A DNA stretch of 64,000 nucleotides from Gammaproteobacteria bacterium (lineage in GTDB: Bacteria > Pseudomonadota > Gammaproteobacteria > Xanthomonadales > SZUA-36): positions 85,287 through 149,286 of the forward strand of contig JAUIBE010000006.1 in the NCBI GenBank assembly GCA_030428105.1, written 5' to 3'. Below the pieces are notes generated by a model that saw only the letters and a program-made list of their open reading frames with translations, searched no databases and was not told the DNA's origin. Position 1 is the stretch's first letter. The number at the start of each line of letters is the position of its first letter. Position numbers and translations under genes: made by a program. Positions 19,800-30,323 of this stretch are shown in pieces.

Positions 19800-19823
19800 G
19801 GCCTTTGTCGTTAACATGCGCAG

Positions 19824-20456
19824 ATGAAGCGCACGCGCGTGAAAATTTGTGGTCTGACCAGGCGGGAGGACGTGAATGCCGCGGTTGAATGCGGCGCCGA
19901 CGCGCTCGGCTTCGTGTTCGCGCCACGCAGTCCCCGCAGGGTTCAGCCATCGGATGCGCGCGGCCTGGCCGCTGCGGTCCCGGCGCTGGTCACCCGTGTA
20001 GGGTTGTTCATGGACCAGCCGGCCGACGAAGTGGCGCGGGTTCTGGAAGAAGTCCCGCTGGGACTGCTGCAGTTTCATGGCTCCGAAGATGCGGCCTATT
20101 GCAAGCAGTTCGGATTGCCCTATATCAAAGCTGTGAGCATGCAAAACGCGGCGTCTGTGGCGGAAGCAGCAGAGGCGCACGCATCGGCAACCGGCCTGGT
20201 TCTTGATAGCCACCAGCCCGGCGGTATCGGTGGAACAGGCGAGGTATTTGACTGGTCGCTGGCTACTGGCTGCGCGATGCCAGTGCTACTGGCGGGCGGG
20301 CTGAACGCCAGTAACGTGGCGGCGGCGATTGCCGCAGTCCGACCATGGGCGGTTGATGTTTCCAGCGGCGTTGAAGACGCGCCCGGAATCAAGAACGCAG
20401 AGAAAATCAGGAATTTTATGCTAGAGGTGAATCGTGGCGACCGTATTGGAAGCTAA
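19824..20456 (+). CDS. trpF: Phosphoribosylanthranilate isomerase
   Basis: Third step of tryptophan synthesis, a TIM barrel of 210 residues. The start [15 protein letters not shown] carries the catalytic cysteine (KICG). [21 protein letters not shown] and [11 protein letters not shown] with VDVSSGVE (phosphate binding and the catalytic Asp) fit TrpF. It stands apart from trpC, as is usual in gammaproteobacteria such as Pseudomonas. Its end overlaps the favoured trpB start by 23 bases. Confidence 0.96.
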   Translation: MKRTRVKICGLTRREDVNAAVECGADALGFVFAPRSPRRVQPSDARGLAAAVPALVTRVGLFMDQPADEVARVLEEVPLGLLQFHGSEDAAYCKQFGLPYIKAVSMQNAASVAEAAEAHASATGLVLDSHQPGGIGGTGEVFDWSLATGCAMPVLLAGGLNASNVAAAIAAVRPWAVDVSSGVEDAPGIKNAEKIRNFMLEVNRGDRIGS

Positions 20457-21684
20457 AGAAGGCAGCGCCATGGGCGCGCAATCCGACTTGAACTCGTTGG
20501 ACGTGGATAACAACGGTCATTTCGGCCCGTTCGGTGGCAGTTACGCTTCCGAGACCCTGATGCACGCGCTGGAAGAGTTGACCGAGGCCTACCAGCGCTG
20601 GAGCAGTGATGACGAATTCATGGCGCGCTTTGACAGCGACCTCGCGCACTACGTGGGTCGGCCCTCGCCGATTTACCATGCGGAGCGGCTGAGTGAGCAC
20701 TGCGGCGGCGCCAAAATCCTGCTCAAGCGCGAAGACCTGAACCACACGGGCGCGCACAAGATCAACAACACGGTAGGGCAGGCGCTGCTTGCCAAATACA
20801 TGGGCAAATCACGGGTGATCGCCGAAACCGGCGCCGGCCAGCACGGCGTGGCCTCGGCCACCGTGGCTGCCCGCCTGGGCCAGGACTGCGTGGTGTACAT
20901 GGGTGAAGTCGACGTTCACCGCCAGGCAATCAACGTGTTTCGCATGCGCCTGCTCGGCGCCGAGGTGCGCACCGTGACCGCGGGTTCGCGCACCCTCAAG
21001 GATGCCCTTAACGAGGCCATGCGCGACTGGGTGAGCAACATCGACGATACCTTCTACATCATTGGCACCGTCGCCGGCCCGCACCCGTATCCAACCCTGG
21101 TGCGCGACTTTAACGCCGTGGTCGGCCGCGAGGCGCGACGCCAGATGGAAGCGCAGTATGGCACCCAGCCCGATGCGCTGGTGGCCTGCGTGGGTGGCGG
21201 CTCCAACGCGATGGGCCTGTTCCACCCGTACATCGAGGACCGCGCGGTGAAGATGTTTGGCGTGGAGGCCGCCGGCCATGGTCTGGAGACCGGCCAGCAT
21301 GCCGCTTCCCTTTGCGCCGGCAGGCCCGGTGTGCTGCATGGTTGCCGCAGCTATATTATCGACGACAGCCACGGCCAGATCCTGCACACCCATTCGGTTT
21401 CCGCCGGGCTGGATTATCCCGGAGTGGGGCCGGAGCACGCCTGGCTGAAAGACACCGGGCGCGCCCAGTATGTGTCGATCACCGATGACGAGGCGCTGGA
21501 CGCCTTTCACCGCCTGACTCGCCTGGAAGGCATCCTTCCTGCGCTTGAAAGCAGTCATGCGGTGGCCTACGGCATGAAACTGGCCGCCTCCATGAGCCGT
21601 GACCAGATTGTGCTGATCAACCTTTCCGGGCGAGGCGACAAGGATGTGCACACCGTCGCCGAACTCGAGAACATCAGCCTCTAG
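20434..21684 (+). CDS. trpB: Tryptophan synthase beta chain
   Basis: Joins indole and serine to tryptophan with PLP. From GTG 20434 (AGAGGTG just upstream) it has 416 residues; an ATG at 20470, 12 codons later, would give 404, closer to the usual 397. The PLP lysine is Lys109 in HTGAHKINN, counted from [12 protein letters not shown] binds the PLP phosphate, and [16 protein letters not shown] is a family signature. Works as a complex with TrpA, encoded 15 bases downstream. Confidence 0.96.
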   Translation: MATVLEAKEGSAMGAQSDLNSLDVDNNGHFGPFGGSYASETLMHALEELTEAYQRWSSDDEFMARFDSDLAHYVGRPSPIYHAERLSEHCGGAKILLKREDLNHTGAHKINNTVGQALLAKYMGKSRVIAETGAGQHGVASATVAARLGQDCVVYMGEVDVHRQAINVFRMRLLGAEVRTVTAGSRTLKDALNEAMRDWVSNIDDTFYIIGTVAGPHPYPTLVRDFNAVVGREARRQMEAQYGTQPDALVACVGGGSNAMGLFHPYIEDRAVKMFGVEAAGHGLETGQHAASLCAGRPGVLHGCRSYIIDDSHGQILHTHSVSAGLDYPGVGPEHAWLKDTGRAQYVSITDDEALDAFHRLTRLEGILPALESSHAVAYGMKLAASMSRDQIVLINLSGRGDKDVHTVAELENISL

Positions 21685-21699
21685 GAGCGCACGCATACC

Positions 21700-22536
21700 A
21701 TGGCAAGCAACAGAATTGATGTGCGCTTCGCGGCACTGGCAGAGCAGGGCAGGACCGCCCTGATTCCTTTTATGACCGCTGGCGATCCGCATCCTGACTG
21801 GACCGTGGCGATGATGCACGAGTTGGTGGCCTCCGGCGCCGACCTGCTCGAGCTGGGTGTGCCGTTTTCCGACCCCACCGCTGACGGCCCGGTGATCCAG
21901 GCTGCCAGTGAGCGCGCCATCGAAAAAGGCGTCAGCCTGGAAAGCGTGTTCGACATGGTTCGGCGCTTTCGCGCCGAAGACAGCGAGACGCCGGTCATCC
22001 TGATGGGCTACCTCAATCCAATCGAGCGGCTTGGCTACGCCGATTGTTTCGCGGCCGCGGCTGATGCGGGCGTGGATGGCATGCTGATTGTCGACTGCCC
22101 GCCCGAGGAAATGGCGCAACTGCGCCCCCACCTGGATGCTTCAGGCCTCTACCCGATTTGCCTGGTGGCGCCCACCACCACCGAGCGGCGGCGCAAACTG
22201 ATTTGTGCAGCAGCCGCGGGATTTGTTTACTACGTGTCGTTCAAGGGCATCACCGGCGCCAACCGCCTCGATGCCAACACGCTGGTTCAACCACTTGCAG
22301 ACCTGCGTGAAGATACCAGCCTGCCGCTGGTTGTCGGCTTCGGCATCAAGGACCCGCAAGGCGCGTCAGCAGTGGCTTTCGCGGCCGATGGCGTGGTCAT
22401 TGGCAGCGCGCTGGTAGCCACGCTCGCGGATGCGGAGAGCGAAGCAGAGGCGCTCGAGCGAATCTGTGCCTTTGTTGCGCCCATCCGGCAGGCCATGGAC
22501 AATACGGACCACCCTGGCAAGCAAGTGGCTTCATGA
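21700..22536 (+). CDS. trpA: Tryptophan synthase alpha chain
   Basis: Splits indoleglycerol phosphate to give indole for TrpB. It has 278 residues, with catalytic Glu51 and Asp62 in [27 protein letters not shown] and VGFGIKDPQ are the other conserved loops. The stop overlaps accD in an ATGA (22533-22536), linking the trp genes to fatty acid synthesis as in many gammaproteobacteria. Confidence 0.97.
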   Translation: MASNRIDVRFAALAEQGRTALIPFMTAGDPHPDWTVAMMHELVASGADLLELGVPFSDPTADGPVIQAASERAIEKGVSLESVFDMVRRFRAEDSETPVILMGYLNPIERLGYADCFAAAADAGVDGMLIVDCPPEEMAQLRPHLDASGLYPICLVAPTTTERRRKLICAAAAGFVYYVSFKGITGANRLDANTLVQPLADLREDTSLPLVVGFGIKDPQGASAVAFAADGVVIGSALVATLADAESEAEALERICAFVAPIRQAMDNTDHPGKQVAS

Positions 22537-23441
22537 GCTGGTTTCAAAAACTGATGCCTTCGCGCATTCGCACCGAGGGCGGCAACAAGCGCAACGTGCC
22601 CGAGGGGCTGTGGACCAAGTGCGGTTCCTGTTCCGCGGTGTTGTACCGCCCTGAGCTAGAGCGCAACATGCTGGTGTGTCCCAAGTGCGCCAACCACATG
22701 CCCGTTAACGCGCGCATGCGCCTGAAGCTGTTCCTGGACGAAGGCGAGCAGCGTGAAGTCGCGTCCAATCTCGAACCAGTGGATGCCCTGCGTTTCCGTG
22801 ACAGCAAAAAATATCGCGATCGCATCGTCGCCGCGCAGAAGAAAACCGGCGAGAAAGATGCGCTGATCGCAATGGTTGGACGCCTTCATGGGCGTGAAGT
22901 CGTGGCCTGTGCATTTGAGTTCGGCTTCCTCGGCGGATCCATGGGTTCGGTGGTGGGGGAGAAATTTGCCCGCGCCGGCCTGGAGGCGATGCGCCTGGAT
23001 GCGCCGATGATCTGTTTCTCGGCCACTGGCGGCGCGCGCATGCAGGAAGGCCTGCTTTCCCTGATGCAGATGGCCAAGACCAGTGGCGTGCTGGCGCGCA
23101 TGGCGCGCAAGGGCGTGCCGTTTATTTCCGTGCTCACCCATCCAACCACCGGCGGCGTATCCGCCAGCCTTGGCATGCTGGGTGACGTGAACATCGCCGA
23201 GCCGGGGGCGTTGATCGGTTTCGCCGGGCCTCGCGTGATTGAACAGACCGTGCGTGAAAAGCTGCCGGAAGGCTTCCAGCGCAGCGAATTCCTGCTGGAG
23301 AAGGGCGCGGTGGACATGATTGTCGACCGGCGCAACATGCGCGACCAGATCGGCTCACTGCTTTCATTGCTCACTTCCGGGCGTAAGCCCAGGCCGGTCA
23401 GCGGCGAACTGGTGAATGACAAAGCCCCTCAGCCTGAATGA
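22533..23441 (+). CDS. accD: Acetyl-CoA carboxylase carboxyltransferase beta subunit
   Basis: Beta half of the carboxyltransferase that makes malonyl-CoA, the first committed step of fatty acid synthesis. It has 302 residues with an N-terminal zinc ribbon (Cys30, Cys33, Cys49, Cys52) and a crotonase-fold domain carrying GGARMQEG and GRVIEQT-like [13 protein letters not shown]. Starts in an ATGA overlap with trpA and overlaps folC by 26 bases, so the block is tightly coupled. Confidence 0.97.
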   Translation: MSWFQKLMPSRIRTEGGNKRNVPEGLWTKCGSCSAVLYRPELERNMLVCPKCANHMPVNARMRLKLFLDEGEQREVASNLEPVDALRFRDSKKYRDRIVAAQKKTGEKDALIAMVGRLHGREVVACAFEFGFLGGSMGSVVGEKFARAGLEAMRLDAPMICFSATGGARMQEGLLSLMQMAKTSGVLARMARKGVPFISVLTHPTTGGVSASLGMLGDVNIAEPGALIGFAGPRVIEQTVREKLPEGFQRSEFLLEKGAVDMIVDRRNMRDQIGSLLSLLTSGRKPRPVSGELVNDKAPQPE

Positions 23442-24690
23442 CTGGCTAGAACGAATCCAGGCGCGCCACCCGGCCGCCATTGAGCTTGGCCTTGAGCGCT
23501 GCGCCGATGTCTGGTCACGGATGGGCCGGCCCAGGCCCGCACCCCGCGTGATCACTGTTGCTGGTACCAACGGCAAGGGCTCTACCGTGGCCGGCATCGA
23601 GGCTGGTCTTAGCGCCCTGGGTCGGCGCGTTGGCTGTTACACATCACCCCACCTGCTCGAGTACAACGAACGCGTTCGCATCCAGGGCCAGTCGGCCACG
23701 GACCAGCAGCTTGTCGACGGCTTTGAATCGGTCGAAAGGGCGCTGGGCGAAACTTCCCTCACTTACTTTGAATTTGGAACCCTGGCCGCATTCGCCACCC
23801 TGGCTGCCCAGGAGCTGGATTACGCCGTACTCGAGGTGGGGCTGGGCGGCCGCCTGGATGCAGTCAACATCGTTGACGCCGACCTCGCGGTCATCACCCG
23901 CATCGGCCTGGATCACCAGGACTACCTGGGCGACAGCCGCGAGCAGATCGGCCGCGAAAAAGCCGGGATCATGCGGCCTGGCCAGACAGTCGTGGTCAGC
24001 GACCGGCAACCACCGGAGAGCGTGCTGGCGCATGCCGAGGCGCTGGAAGTGAAGCTCATCAGCATTGGCGATGATTTCGACGTGGCGCCAGCCGAGCAGG
24101 GCGCCAGTTTTGAATATTTCTACGCGGATTGGTCCACGCCACTGCAGATTGCACTGGCAGGCCGCCACCAGGGCGACAACCTGGCGGGCGCCTTGACCGC
24201 AGTCTTGCTCGCGGAACCCGAAGCGGCGCAAGCGCCTGAAGCCGTGGCCCGCGCCATTGGTGAAACCCGGATTCGAGGTCGAATGGAACAGGTGCGCGCT
24301 GCGCCAATGGTCATCGTTGATGTGGGACACAACCCGATGGCCGCGGAAGTCATCCACGATTACCTGTGTCGGGCAGAACACGCGCGCTGCCATGCCGTGG
24401 TGGGCATGTTGGCCGACAAGGACGCCGAGGGTGTTGCGGCGGTACTGGCCGGTCGTGTATCACGCTGGTACTGCGGCGGGCTGAAGGGCGAGCGGGGCCA
24501 AAGCGGCGTGCAGCTCGCGGCTCGGATCGCCACGGAAGCGGGCAAAGCGCCGGTCGAATCGTTTGATACGGTCAGCGATGCGTTGGCGCAGGCGCTGACG
24601 CAGGCAAGCGCTGATGACCTGGTGCTGGTATTCGGCTCGTTCTACACCGCGGCCGAGGCCATCTCGCACCTGCAAGGGGCTAACTGTTAG
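23416..24690 (+). CDS. folC: Dihydrofolate/folylpolyglutamate synthase
   Basis: Adds glutamate to dihydropteroate and to folates. The 424-residue Mur-ligase-like protein has the ATP loop [13 protein letters not shown], the signature [16 protein letters not shown], and the C-terminal DVGHNPMAA. The start lies inside accD. Next comes a SPOR-domain gene, the standard folC-dedD-cvpA-purF order. Confidence 0.96.
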   Translation: MTKPLSLNDWLERIQARHPAAIELGLERCADVWSRMGRPRPAPRVITVAGTNGKGSTVAGIEAGLSALGRRVGCYTSPHLLEYNERVRIQGQSATDQQLVDGFESVERALGETSLTYFEFGTLAAFATLAAQELDYAVLEVGLGGRLDAVNIVDADLAVITRIGLDHQDYLGDSREQIGREKAGIMRPGQTVVVSDRQPPESVLAHAEALEVKLISIGDDFDVAPAEQGASFEYFYADWSTPLQIALAGRHQGDNLAGALTAVLLAEPEAAQAPEAVARAIGETRIRGRMEQVRAAPMVIVDVGHNPMAAEVIHDYLCRAEHARCHAVVGMLADKDAEGVAAVLAGRVSRWYCGGLKGERGQSGVQLAARIATEAGKAPVESFDTVSDALAQALTQASADDLVLVFGSFYTAAEAISHLQGANC

Positions 24691-24719
24691 AATCGCGGCT
24701 GGTTGTCGCCTGGATCCAT

Positions 24720-25742
24720 ATGGACAAAGCCCTTAAACAACGCCTGGTCGGTGCAGTGGTGCTGATCGCCCTGGCCGTGATCGTCCTACCGATGCTGTTT
24801 GGCGGTCGCCCGGATGGCGCCGGCGGCGTTGATGCACGTAGTATCGAGCTGCCCACAGCGCCGCCAGACCTGGATTTCGAGACCCGTCGTTTCCCGGTCG
24901 GCAACCAGCCGGTCGCGCCTAACCCGGGCGCAGCCGACGCCGACCCGGACAAGGACGAAAACGTTGCCGACAGCAACCCAATTCCGCCTTTGCCCGAGCC
25001 GCGCGAGTTACCGCCAGGCGAGGCGCCCGAGGCCAGCGAGACCGTCGAACTGGCCGAAACCCCGGTTGACGCTGCTGAAGAATCAGCGCCGGAGGCGGCG
25101 CCCGAGGGGGTCAGCGAGGATGTGGTCGAGGCAACCGACATTCCCGACCCGGCCGTGGCGCAGGCCGATGGCATGGATGCGCTGGTCGCCAGCCTGACCG
25201 ATACGGATGCACCAGCCACCGCGCCCGGCGGCGATCGCTACCTGGTGCAGGTGGCCAGCTTCGGCAACCGGGACAACGCCACCCGCCTGGCTTCGAGCCT
25301 GGAAGAGGGCGGTTTTAACGTGCTGCTGGATACCGTCAGCAGCGACAGCGGCGATCTCAACCGTGTTCGCGTCGGGCCTTATGGCAGCGAGCCGCAGGCC
25401 CAGGCCGCCGCCGAAGCACTGCGCGCCCAGGACTCCGGCCTCAATCCGCGAATCGTCGATATGCAGCCCGATGCCGCCGGCCCGGCGCTGGCCAGCGAGG
25501 ATCCGCTGATGCGCTGGGTGGTGCAGGTGGGCAGTTTTTCCAGCCAGGAAAATGCCACCTCGTTGGTTTCGCGCCTGCGCGAGGCGGGACTCAGCGCCTT
25601 TGATGAGCGTGTCACCTCGGCGGGGTCAACCATCTATCGCGTGCGCGTGGGGCCGTTTATTGATCGTACCGACGCCCTCACTGCCGAGCAGAAAATCACC
25701 GCGGATTTCGGCATCAACGGCGTGGTGATGAGTTCGGACTAG
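24720..25742 (+). CDS. DedD-like cell-division protein with two SPOR domains
   Basis: Inner membrane protein expected to bind denuded septal peptidoglycan. The 340-residue product has a short cytoplasmic start (MDKALKQR), one transmembrane span (about 8-27), a long Pro/Glu/Ala-rich periplasmic linker (about 35-170), then two tandem SPOR repeats: about 174-252 (YLVQVASFGNRDNATRLA ... NRVRVGPY) and about 262-340 (WVVQVGSFSSQENATSLV ... YRVRVGPF). E. coli DedD has a single SPOR domain, so this protein is longer and duplicated. It holds the dedD position between folC and cvpA. I infer a DedD role, but the orthology is by position and architecture. Confidence 0.88.
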   Translation: MDKALKQRLVGAVVLIALAVIVLPMLFGGRPDGAGGVDARSIELPTAPPDLDFETRRFPVGNQPVAPNPGAADADPDKDENVADSNPIPPLPEPRELPPGEAPEASETVELAETPVDAAEESAPEAAPEGVSEDVVEATDIPDPAVAQADGMDALVASLTDTDAPATAPGGDRYLVQVASFGNRDNATRLASSLEEGGFNVLLDTVSSDSGDLNRVRVGPYGSEPQAQAAAEALRAQDSGLNPRIVDMQPDAAGPALASEDPLMRWVVQVGSFSSQENATSLVSRLREAGLSAFDERVTSAGSTIYRVRVGPFIDRTDALTAEQKITADFGINGVVMSSD

Positions 25743-25779
25743 TTCCGCCCGTGCGTTTTGTTCGACTGAATTCACCCCC

Positions 25780-26400
25780 ATGACCTGGCCTGACTACGCC
25801 ATCCTGGCGATCATCGCGATCTCCTTGCTGGTCGGCGCGCTCAGGGGCTTTATCAAGGAAGTGTTTTCGTTGCTGGTGTGGGCCGCGGCGTTCGTGGTGG
25901 CCTACCGCTTTGCCGGGGACGTGGCCGTTCTGATGGATGAACACGTCTCCTTGCCCTCGGCGCGCACCGCGATCGGCTTTATCGGCCTGTTCCTGCTGGT
26001 GCTGGTGATCGGCGGGCTGGCCAATTACCTGCTGGGCAAGCTGGTGGAGTCTACCGGCCTGTCGGGTACCGATCGCCTGTTGGGTGGTGTCTTCGGGGTG
26101 GTGCGCGGGGCCGCCATCGTGATCGCGGCGATACTGGTCGCGGGGTTCACGCCGATACCAGCCGACCCGTGGTGGAAAGAGTCGCGGCTGATCCGTTCGT
26201 TCATGCCGCTGGTGAGTTGGAGCGCCACGTTCCTGCCCGAGTCGGTGTCGGAGCATATCGATTTCAACCCGCCGGCGGAGGGGGAAACCCCGGGAGAGAA
26301 AGCTGGCGCGGAAGAGCCGCAAGACGCTGATGAAGCCGCGGCGGCAGAAGAATTGGCCCTGCAGGCCACAATCAACACCGGGCCGGGCAGGTCCGCGTGA
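25780..26400 (+). CDS. cvpA: CvpA family membrane protein
   Basis: Four-span inner membrane protein named for colicin V production; in E. coli it helps resist envelope stress. It has 206 residues. The N-terminus MTWPDYAILAIIAISLLVGALRG and LVESTGLSGTDRLLGGVFGVVRG are typical. The acidic, Ala/Glu-rich C-terminal tail (about 165-206) extends beyond the 160-residue E. coli protein. Sits before purF, as usual. Confidence 0.93.
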   Translation: MTWPDYAILAIIAISLLVGALRGFIKEVFSLLVWAAAFVVAYRFAGDVAVLMDEHVSLPSARTAIGFIGLFLLVLVIGGLANYLLGKLVESTGLSGTDRLLGGVFGVVRGAAIVIAAILVAGFTPIPADPWWKESRLIRSFMPLVSWSATFLPESVSEHIDFNPPAEGETPGEKAGAEEPQDADEAAAAEELALQATINTGPGRSA

Positions 26401-26462
26401 TAAAATTCAAGCAGTCACCCCGGATCCCACGGGGTCAACCTGGCGGGGAGCAATAAGCAACA

Positions 26463-27959
26463 ATGTGCGGGATCATAGGGATAGTCGGGCAGCAGCCGGT
26501 TGCCGGGGACTTGTACGATGCGCTGACCATTCTGCAGCATCGCGGCCAGGACGCAGCGGGTATTGCCACCCTGGACGGCAGCCATATTCACTTGCACACG
26601 GGCGCAGGCCTGGTGCGCGATGTATTTGGCGCCGACAACATGCTTTCACTGCGCGGTAACGTTGGAATCGGGCATGTGCGCTATCCCACGGCAGGCATGG
26701 ATGACTCGTCCGAGGCCCAGCCGTTCTACGTCAATTCGCCCTATGGCATCGCCCTGGGCCACAACGGCAACCTGATCAACACCGCCGAGCTCAAGGATGC
26801 GCTGTTCGAAAGCGACCGTCGGCACCTCAACACCCAGTCGGATTCCGAGGTGTTGCTCAATGTGCTGGCGCACGAGATCCAGGTGCAGAATCCCGACCGC
26901 CTGACGCCGCAACACATTTTTGCCGCGGTAGAAGCAGTGCATCGCCGCTGTCGTGGCGCGTACAGCGTCATTACCGCCATTTGCGGTCACGGTATTCTCG
27001 GCTTTCGCGATTTGCACGGCATTCGCCCGGCGGTGATCGGCTACCGTGAAGGAAAGAATGGCGCCGAGCACGCGATCGCGTCTGAATCGGTGGCGCTTAG
27101 CGCCCTTGGCTTCGAACTGCTACGCGACCTGGCGCCGGGTGAATCGGTCTTTATCGACCTCCAGGGCCAGTTGCATACCCACCAGAGTCCGCTGGCCCGG
27201 CCACTGACGCCGTGTATTTTCGAGCACGTGTACTTCGCCCGGCCTGATTCGATGATGGATGACATCTCTGTGTACAAGGCGCGCCTGCGCATGGGCAGCG
27301 CCCTGGCGGCCAAGATTTTGCGCGAGCGTCCCGACCACGACATCGATGTTGTCATCCCGGTGCCCGACACCAGTCGCACCGCCGCGTTGCCGCTGGCTTA
27401 CGATCTCGACGTGAAGTACCGCGAGGGCTTGATGAAGAACCGTTACATCGGCCGCACCTTCATCATGCCCGGCCAGGAGCAACGGCGAAAATCGGTGCGC
27501 CAGAAGCTCAACCCGGTTTCACTGGAGTTTCGCAACAAGAACGTGTTGCTGGTGGATGATTCCATTGTCCGCGGCACCACCTCGAAGGAGATCATCCAGA
27601 TGGCGCGGGACGCCGGCGCGCGCAAGGTGTACTTCGCTTCCGCTTCACCGCCGGTGCGCTACCCGAATATCTACGGCATCGATATGCCGGCAACCAGCGA
27701 ATTGATCGCCAGCGGTCGCACCGACCAGGAAATTGAACAGGCGCTGGGCGCCGACTGGCTGATTTACCAGGACCTGCCCGACCTGATCGATGCGGTTCGT
27801 GGCGGCAAGGCCGGCGTCAATGGCTTCGATACATCTTGCTTCTCTGGCGAGTACGTCACCGGCGTGGAAAGCGGCTACCTCCAGGCGCTGGAGTCCGACC
27901 GCTCGGACGAAATGCGCGCCAGCCGGCGTGGGGCTACCACCATGAAGCTGGCAGGCTAA
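26463..27959 (+). CDS. purF: Amidophosphoribosyltransferase
   Basis: First step of purine synthesis: glutamine amide is moved to PRPP. It has 498 residues. The protein starts MCGIIG, so Cys2 becomes the N-terminal nucleophile without a propeptide. The glutaminase domain fills about 1-230, and the phosphoribosyltransferase domain has the PRPP loop VLLVDDSIVRGTTS. GGGGAG lies ahead of the ATG. The WS/DGAT gene starts 14 bases downstream and is probably co-transcribed. Confidence 0.97.
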   Translation: MCGIIGIVGQQPVAGDLYDALTILQHRGQDAAGIATLDGSHIHLHTGAGLVRDVFGADNMLSLRGNVGIGHVRYPTAGMDDSSEAQPFYVNSPYGIALGHNGNLINTAELKDALFESDRRHLNTQSDSEVLLNVLAHEIQVQNPDRLTPQHIFAAVEAVHRRCRGAYSVITAICGHGILGFRDLHGIRPAVIGYREGKNGAEHAIASESVALSALGFELLRDLAPGESVFIDLQGQLHTHQSPLARPLTPCIFEHVYFARPDSMMDDISVYKARLRMGSALAAKILRERPDHDIDVVIPVPDTSRTAALPLAYDLDVKYREGLMKNRYIGRTFIMPGQEQRRKSVRQKLNPVSLEFRNKNVLLVDDSIVRGTTSKEIIQMARDAGARKVYFASASPPVRYPNIYGIDMPATSELIASGRTDQEIEQALGADWLIYQDLPDLIDAVRGGKAGVNGFDTSCFSGEYVTGVESGYLQALESDRSDEMRASRRGATTMKLAG

Positions 27960-27973
27960 GCCACAGCGCCTGT

Positions 27974-29461
27974 ATGACTGCCTCGCCCGGCAAGGAACCC
28001 ATCTCCAAGGTCGACACCGCCTGGCTGCGCATGGAGCAGCCCACCAACCTGATGATGATTACCGGCATCATCGCGCTGGACAGAAACACCAGCTATGAGC
28101 GTCTGGTTGAAACCATCGAGGCCCGCTTCCTGTCGTTCCGGCGTTTTCGCCAAAAGGCGGTGGATACGGCGCGCGGCGCGCACTGGGTATGGGACGAGGA
28201 TTTCGACGTCTACGCCCATGTCCGCCGGGTGGCGCTGCCGGGGGCGGCCGACAAGGCCGAGCTGGAAGAGTTCGTCAGCGACCTCGCCAGCACGCCGCTG
28301 AATCATTCCCGCCCGCTTTGGCAGTTCCACTACATCGAGAACTATGAAAAGGGCCCGGTGGTGGTGTGCCGCATTCACCACTGCTACGCCGACGGCATTG
28401 CGCTGGTGCAGGTGATGTTGACCCTGACCGACGCTTCGGCGGATGCAGCGCCGGCACTGCAGGACCCGGTGGCGTGGAAACGCAAGCAGACCAGCGAATC
28501 GAGCATCTTCCAACGGCTTACCGAGCCGGCCCGCGATGGTATCGATTTCGCGGTCCACTGGGGCTACAAGCTGGTGGAGGAGGGCGCCCGCATCCTGCAA
28601 GAGCCCGAACGCGCCAGTTTCTATGCCGGCGAAGTCACCGAGATCATCCAGGAGCTGACCCATGCCCTGACCTTGCCGGATGACCCCAAGACCATACTCA
28701 AAGGGCCCCTGGGCATCCGCAAGGAAGTGGCCTGGACGAAGCCCATTCCATTGCACGAGGTCAAGGCTATCAGCGCCGCGTTGCGATGCACGGTCAACGA
28801 TGTGCTGATCGCAGCGGTCAGTGGCGCCCTGCGCCGCTACATGTTGGCCCGCGGCGAGTCGCTTGACGACGGCGTCGAAATTCGCGCCACCGTCCCGGTC
28901 AACCTGAGGCCGCTGGAGCACGCGCGCGAACTGGGCAACCACTTTGGCGTGGTGTTCCTGGAATTGCCGGTTAGCGAAGCCAATCCCTTGCAGCGCGTGT
29001 ATACCGTGCACGAGCGCATGAACGAGCTGAAATCCAGCAAGCAGGCCACCGTGGCGCTGGGCTTGCTGGCGGCCCTGGGCATGGGCCCGGTGGCTTTGCA
29101 AAAACCCTCGCTGGACCTGTTAAGCAACAAGGCCAGCACCGTGCTGACCAACGTACCAGGCCCGCGCGAGCCGCTGTTCCTGGCCGGGGGCGAAGTGCGC
29201 AGCATGATGTTCTGGGTGCCGCAAAACGGCTCTATCGGCATGGGGGTGAGCATCCTGAGCTACAACGGCCAGGTGTTTTTCGGCCTGATGACCGACCGCA
29301 AGCGGGTGCCCGACCCGAAGGCGATTATCGAGGAGTTCTGCCCGGAACTGGAGCGCCTGTTAACCCTGGGTATGATGCTGCCGCTGGACGAACGACCCAG
29401 CGCCGAATTGGCGGAAGCACTGCTGGAACATGGCGTTGTCTACCAACCGGGAGAGGACTGA
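27974..29461 (+). CDS. Wax ester synthase / diacylglycerol acyltransferase (WS/DGAT)
   Basis: Esterifies fatty alcohols or diacylglycerol with acyl-CoA to make wax esters or triacylglycerol at the inner membrane. From ATG 27974 it has 495 residues, as in the bacterial family. The condensation-type catalytic motif HHCYADG is at residues 135-141 (HHxxxDG). Other family marks are RPLWQFHYIE before it, VNDVLIAAVSGALRRY in the middle and TNVPGPREPLFLAG near the end. Reading upstream to 27836 would run into purF and is rejected. It follows purF by 14 bases and begins a group of lipid-storage genes. Substrate preference cannot be read from sequence. Confidence 0.93.
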   Translation: MTASPGKEPISKVDTAWLRMEQPTNLMMITGIIALDRNTSYERLVETIEARFLSFRRFRQKAVDTARGAHWVWDEDFDVYAHVRRVALPGAADKAELEEFVSDLASTPLNHSRPLWQFHYIENYEKGPVVVCRIHHCYADGIALVQVMLTLTDASADAAPALQDPVAWKRKQTSESSIFQRLTEPARDGIDFAVHWGYKLVEEGARILQEPERASFYAGEVTEIIQELTHALTLPDDPKTILKGPLGIRKEVAWTKPIPLHEVKAISAALRCTVNDVLIAAVSGALRRYMLARGESLDDGVEIRATVPVNLRPLEHARELGNHFGVVFLELPVSEANPLQRVYTVHERMNELKSSKQATVALGLLAALGMGPVALQKPSLDLLSNKASTVLTNVPGPREPLFLAGGEVRSMMFWVPQNGSIGMGVSILSYNGQVFFGLMTDRKRVPDPKAIIEEFCPELERLLTLGMMLPLDERPSAELAEALLEHGVVYQPGED

Positions 29462-29470
29462 GTAAAGGCG

Positions 29471-30244
29471 CTACTCCAGCTCCGAGCGGGCGTATTCAAT
29501 ATCCAGGCATTCCATCGCATCGCGCGGCTCCATCTCCGATGCCTTGACGTAAGCCTCGGTTACTTCATCCAGCCGCTTGTCGCCGTACAGCAGGTACAGG
29601 CCATTGGCGTATTCAATATGCGCAATGGGTGATTCCGGCGTCAGTTCTACCGCGGTCTCCAGGTGTTCCAGGGCTTCCGATTCGCTGGCGCCGTAGGTCA
29701 CCGAACCCATCAGCTTGCCCATCTTGTCGATGATTTCTGCGTGGTACAGGCCCATCGCGGTATGCGCCTCGGCGTGGTCGGGCTGAAGTTCCAGCGCCAG
29801 CTCCAGGCTTTCGCGGATTTTCCCGGCAAAGCCCTGCTTGATCGCCTTGACCACCGAGATGGTCTGGCTGTAGCGGCCCAGGTTGAAGGCGCGGAAATAG
29901 TGGGCATTGGGGTCTTCGGGCAGGGCTTCGATGGCCTCGTCGGCGCGCGCGATAGCGGCCTGGAACAACTTGACCTGGCGGCCCTCGTCTTCTTCCAGGT
30001 AGTTGGCGTAGATGCCGGTTGCCTTGTTGGCCACGGCGTGGCCGCCAACGCCAATGGCATCCGCCAGCTTGACCGCTTTGCCGAAGTCGCCGGCATGAAA
30101 AGCGATCCAGGCTTGCTGGAGCGCAGTGTCACCAGGAAATGGCTCGCAATCTCCGCGGTGTAATTCAGCCCACGACGCCTGCAGCGAATCCACGTCAAAG
30201 CGAAAGTCACTGTCGTCGTAAGGGAATGGGTTCCATTTGCTCAT
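29471..30244 (-). CDS. TPR-repeat protein of unknown function
   Basis: A 257-residue soluble protein without signal peptide. Residues about 38-240 form several degenerate tetratricopeptide repeats (AWIAFHAGDFGKAVKLADA, EALPEDPNAHYFRAFNLGRY, ALELQPDHAEAHTAMGLYHAE, AVELTPESPIAHIEYANGLY). It converges with the WS/DGAT gene (nine bases apart) and is divergent from the phasin gene across a 79-base promoter region. The position suggests a link to lipid granules, but no domain shows it. Confidence 0.85.
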   Translation of the reverse strand: MSKWNPFPYDDSDFRFDVDSLQASWAELHRGDCEPFPGDTALQQAWIAFHAGDFGKAVKLADAIGVGGHAVANKATGIYANYLEEDEGRQVKLFQAAIARADEAIEALPEDPNAHYFRAFNLGRYSQTISVVKAIKQGFAGKIRESLELALELQPDHAEAHTAMGLYHAEIIDKMGKLMGSVTYGASESEALEHLETAVELTPESPIAHIEYANGLYLLYGDKRLDEVTEAYVKASEMEPRDAMECLDIEYARSELE

Positions 30245-30264
30245 GAATTTAGTGTGAAAGCTCT

Positions 30265-30306
30265 AATTTGGACCTCTAACATTCGCCCATGATTTGAATT
30301 TGGACA
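30265..30306. promoter_or_regulatory. Direct repeat pair in the TPR/phasin divergent promoter
   Basis: AATTTGGAC occurs at 30265-30273 and again at 30298-30306, exactly 33 bases apart (about three helical turns), in the 79-base gap between two divergent genes. Such spacing suits a regulator binding on one face of DNA. No clear -10/-35 pair could be assigned with confidence. Confidence 0.35.
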
Positions 30307-30323
30307 CCCAAAAGGAGGATGTC

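Noticed and set aside
20809..22131. A 440-codon minus-strand frame over trpB and trpA
   Set aside because: Both trp genes are unmistakable on the plus strand; the frame is His/Gly/Ala-rich antisense.
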